A DNA stretch of 64,000 nucleotides, taken from contig DP000238.1 in the NCBI GenBank assembly GCA_000200715.1, positions 62,964-126,963 of the forward strand. Reading direction: 5' to 3'. Position 1 is the first letter of the stretch. Each line of letters starts with the position of its first letter. A model generated the notes under the pieces. That model had not been told where the DNA came from. It saw only the letters and a list, made by a program, of their open reading frames with translations, and did no database searches. This document shows positions 62,490 to 64,000 of the stretch, piece after piece. This DNA comes from Cenarchaeum symbiosum A (GTDB taxonomy: Archaea > Thermoproteota > Nitrososphaeria > Nitrososphaerales > Nitrosopumilaceae). The translations under genes were made by a program, and so were the position numbers.

Positions 62490-64000
62490 TGAACGTGGAT
62501 AAACTCAAACCCGACATGATAATTTCCGGGCCTTACTGGCCTGAACCGGTCCGTGTAAACAAGGTAGAGATGGTAGGACTCAATGTTAGGCTGGTAGGAG
62601 CGTATACAGACACAGGAATACATGTAGACCAGATACTCCACACATCTGCTTTTGACAGTATAACCGACAGTCATAGCGTAATAGATTTTTCAGCCAATCC
62701 ATGGCATGTTTTCCTTGCTTTGGAGGCCAGAAGATACAGATTTGCATCTATGTATGACCCATTATTGGGCATGAGCGCATCCCTTGTGGATCCACTTCCA
62801 CACCAGATAGAAGCTGTGTATGAACGTGTACTGAAAATGCACCGGATAAGATTTCTTTTGGCCCACGATCCGGGTGCTGGAAAGACGATAATGGCGGGAC
62901 TTATAATCAAAGAGTTGAAGATGAGGAATATCATCAACAGGATACTGATAGTTGTTCCCAGACACCTCGAGTACCAATGGAGCAAAGAATTAATAGAAAA
63001 GTTCGAGGAAAGATTTGTCGTTGTGAATAGGAGCTACATTAACAATCAGTTCGAAAATGCATGGTTGAAGGAGAATCAGATAATAACATCACTTGATTTT
63101 GCCAAGCAGGATGACATAATCGAGTCCTTAGAATCAGCCAATTTTGACCTGATAGTAGTAGATGAGGCCCACAAAATGAGCGCTGAACTCTATGGAAACA
63201 CGATATCCAAAACAAATAGGTACAGGCTGGGAGAAAGCCTTTCCGAGATCACGGAACACTTCCTTTTTCTTACAGCCACCCCTCACAAAGGCAGCCCTGC
63301 AAATTTCAGATTTCTTTTGAATCTGCTTGAACCGGGTTTTTTTGCCAACGAAGACATCGTAAAGGAATCAATCTTGAATCAAGACAACCCACTGTTTCTC
63401 AGAAGGATGAAAGAGGATATGAAAGACTTTGATGGAAAACCATTATTTGTGAGCAGGAGTGTCAAGACGCCTGATATCAAATTTGCCGGCAAGGAACTAG
63501 AGCTGTACAATAAACTTTCTACATATATGAGGGAGCAGCACGACAAGGCGCAGTCCATACAGAATAGGCAGAGAATAAATACTGGATTTGGTATAGTTAT
63601 ATTTCAACGGCGGCTTGCATCAAGCGCATATGCTCTACAAAAATCACTTGAGCGTAGGAAGAAAAGACTTGAGGGGCAGAGGGAGACGGTGATTAGGATA
63701 GGCTCTGAATTGGAAGAAATGTCCAAGATCAATGATGAACAGAGTGAGGAGGAAGAGCAGAGAAAAGAAATATTGAGGGAGCGGTTGAACGTTGAAGACC
63801 GTGTCGAACTAGAGAAGGAGATTATGGATATGGACGTGCTTATAGGGCTGACAAGGGATCTGATAAATGAAGAGAGTGAAATAAAGCTTACCAGCCTGAG
63901 AGATACAATGTTCCGTCTCAAGAAAGATCATCCAGAAAAAAAGATACTTGTGTTCACCGCATACCGGGACACGCTAGACTATCTTGTGAAAAAGGTGCGG
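62490..64000 (+). CDS. SNF2-type helicase, DISARM/HepA-like (3' partial)
   Basis: About 503 codons visible from a TTG at 62490 (GTG at 62496 and GTG at 62444 are alternatives). Helicase motifs: RFLLAHDPGAGKTIMAGLII (motif I), LIVVPRHLEYQW (Ia), LIVVDEAHKMSA (DEAH, motif II) and LFLTATPHKGSPANF (III), then the start of the second helicase lobe near the window edge (KILVFTAYRDTLDYL). The DPGAGKT variant and TATPHKG are typical of large helicases in DISARM-like systems and of the HepA/RapA group. The gene continues outside the window, so a C-terminal DUF3883 or partner genes cannot be checked. Confidence 0.85.

Noticed and set aside
43093..64000. A CRISPR array accompanying the Cas3-like genes
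   Set aside because: I looked for regularly spaced repeats of 24-37 bases and found none; no cas1 or cas2 either.

Overview
The window looks like chromosome of a marine group I.1a thaumarchaeon (Nitrososphaerota). The gene content and the rather high GC of the housekeeping part fit the sponge symbiont Cenarchaeum symbiosum better than low-GC Nitrosopumilus; this assignment is inference. Archaeal markers are a two-repeat TATA-binding protein, ribosomal proteins eS1, eS17, eL40 and archaeal S15, DnaG-type primase, a geranylgeranyl reductase, CTP-type riboflavin kinase, KEOPS Pcc1, diphthine synthase and the LysW carrier system. Many starts are TTG or GTG, and several TATA boxes lie 24-31 bases before a start codon, which implies leaderless transcripts.

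Layout. 1-17.0 kb is dense housekeeping: a transketolase/transaldolase pair, TBP, an ASCH protein, a PLP enzyme fused to a rhodanese-like domain, a MoxR/VWA pair, geranylgeranyl reductase, then an eS1 / serS / Pcc1 / RecJ-like / S15 block, eS17, small membrane proteins and an HNH endonuclease. 17.2-20.4 kb holds a very long glycosyltransferase fused to a membrane module of unknown function. 20.9-32.2 kb is housekeeping again: eL40, sucCD, ileS, purD, 5-formyl-THF cyclo-ligase, folD, a cupin, purN, an MBL-fold hydrolase and an Lrp/AsnC-type sensor. 32.2-36.3 kb is an AT-rich accessory patch with a decayed DDE transposase and a second member of the membrane-module family. 36.3-43.0 kb is core: lysW-lysX-lysK, diphthine synthase fused to DUF357, ribL against ribK, dnaG and an IscA-type Fe-S carrier.

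From about 43.1 kb to the end the region has the character of a defence island. It starts with two tail-to-tail remnants of an IS66-like element with intact terminal inverted repeats. These are followed by an Mrr-like nuclease candidate with a SWIM zinc finger, a broken ParB-like gene, a third (GC-rich) membrane-module protein, and two related modules. Each module contains a Cas3-like helicase with a C-terminal HD nuclease domain and a stand-alone Toprim protein related to the N-terminal and Toprim parts of DnaG. No CRISPR array, cas1/cas2 or Cascade gene is visible. The window ends inside a SNF2-type helicase of the kind found in DISARM-like systems. The duplicated Cas3-like/Toprim module, with its GRAM-like and membrane-protein neighbours, is the best candidate for an undescribed system here.
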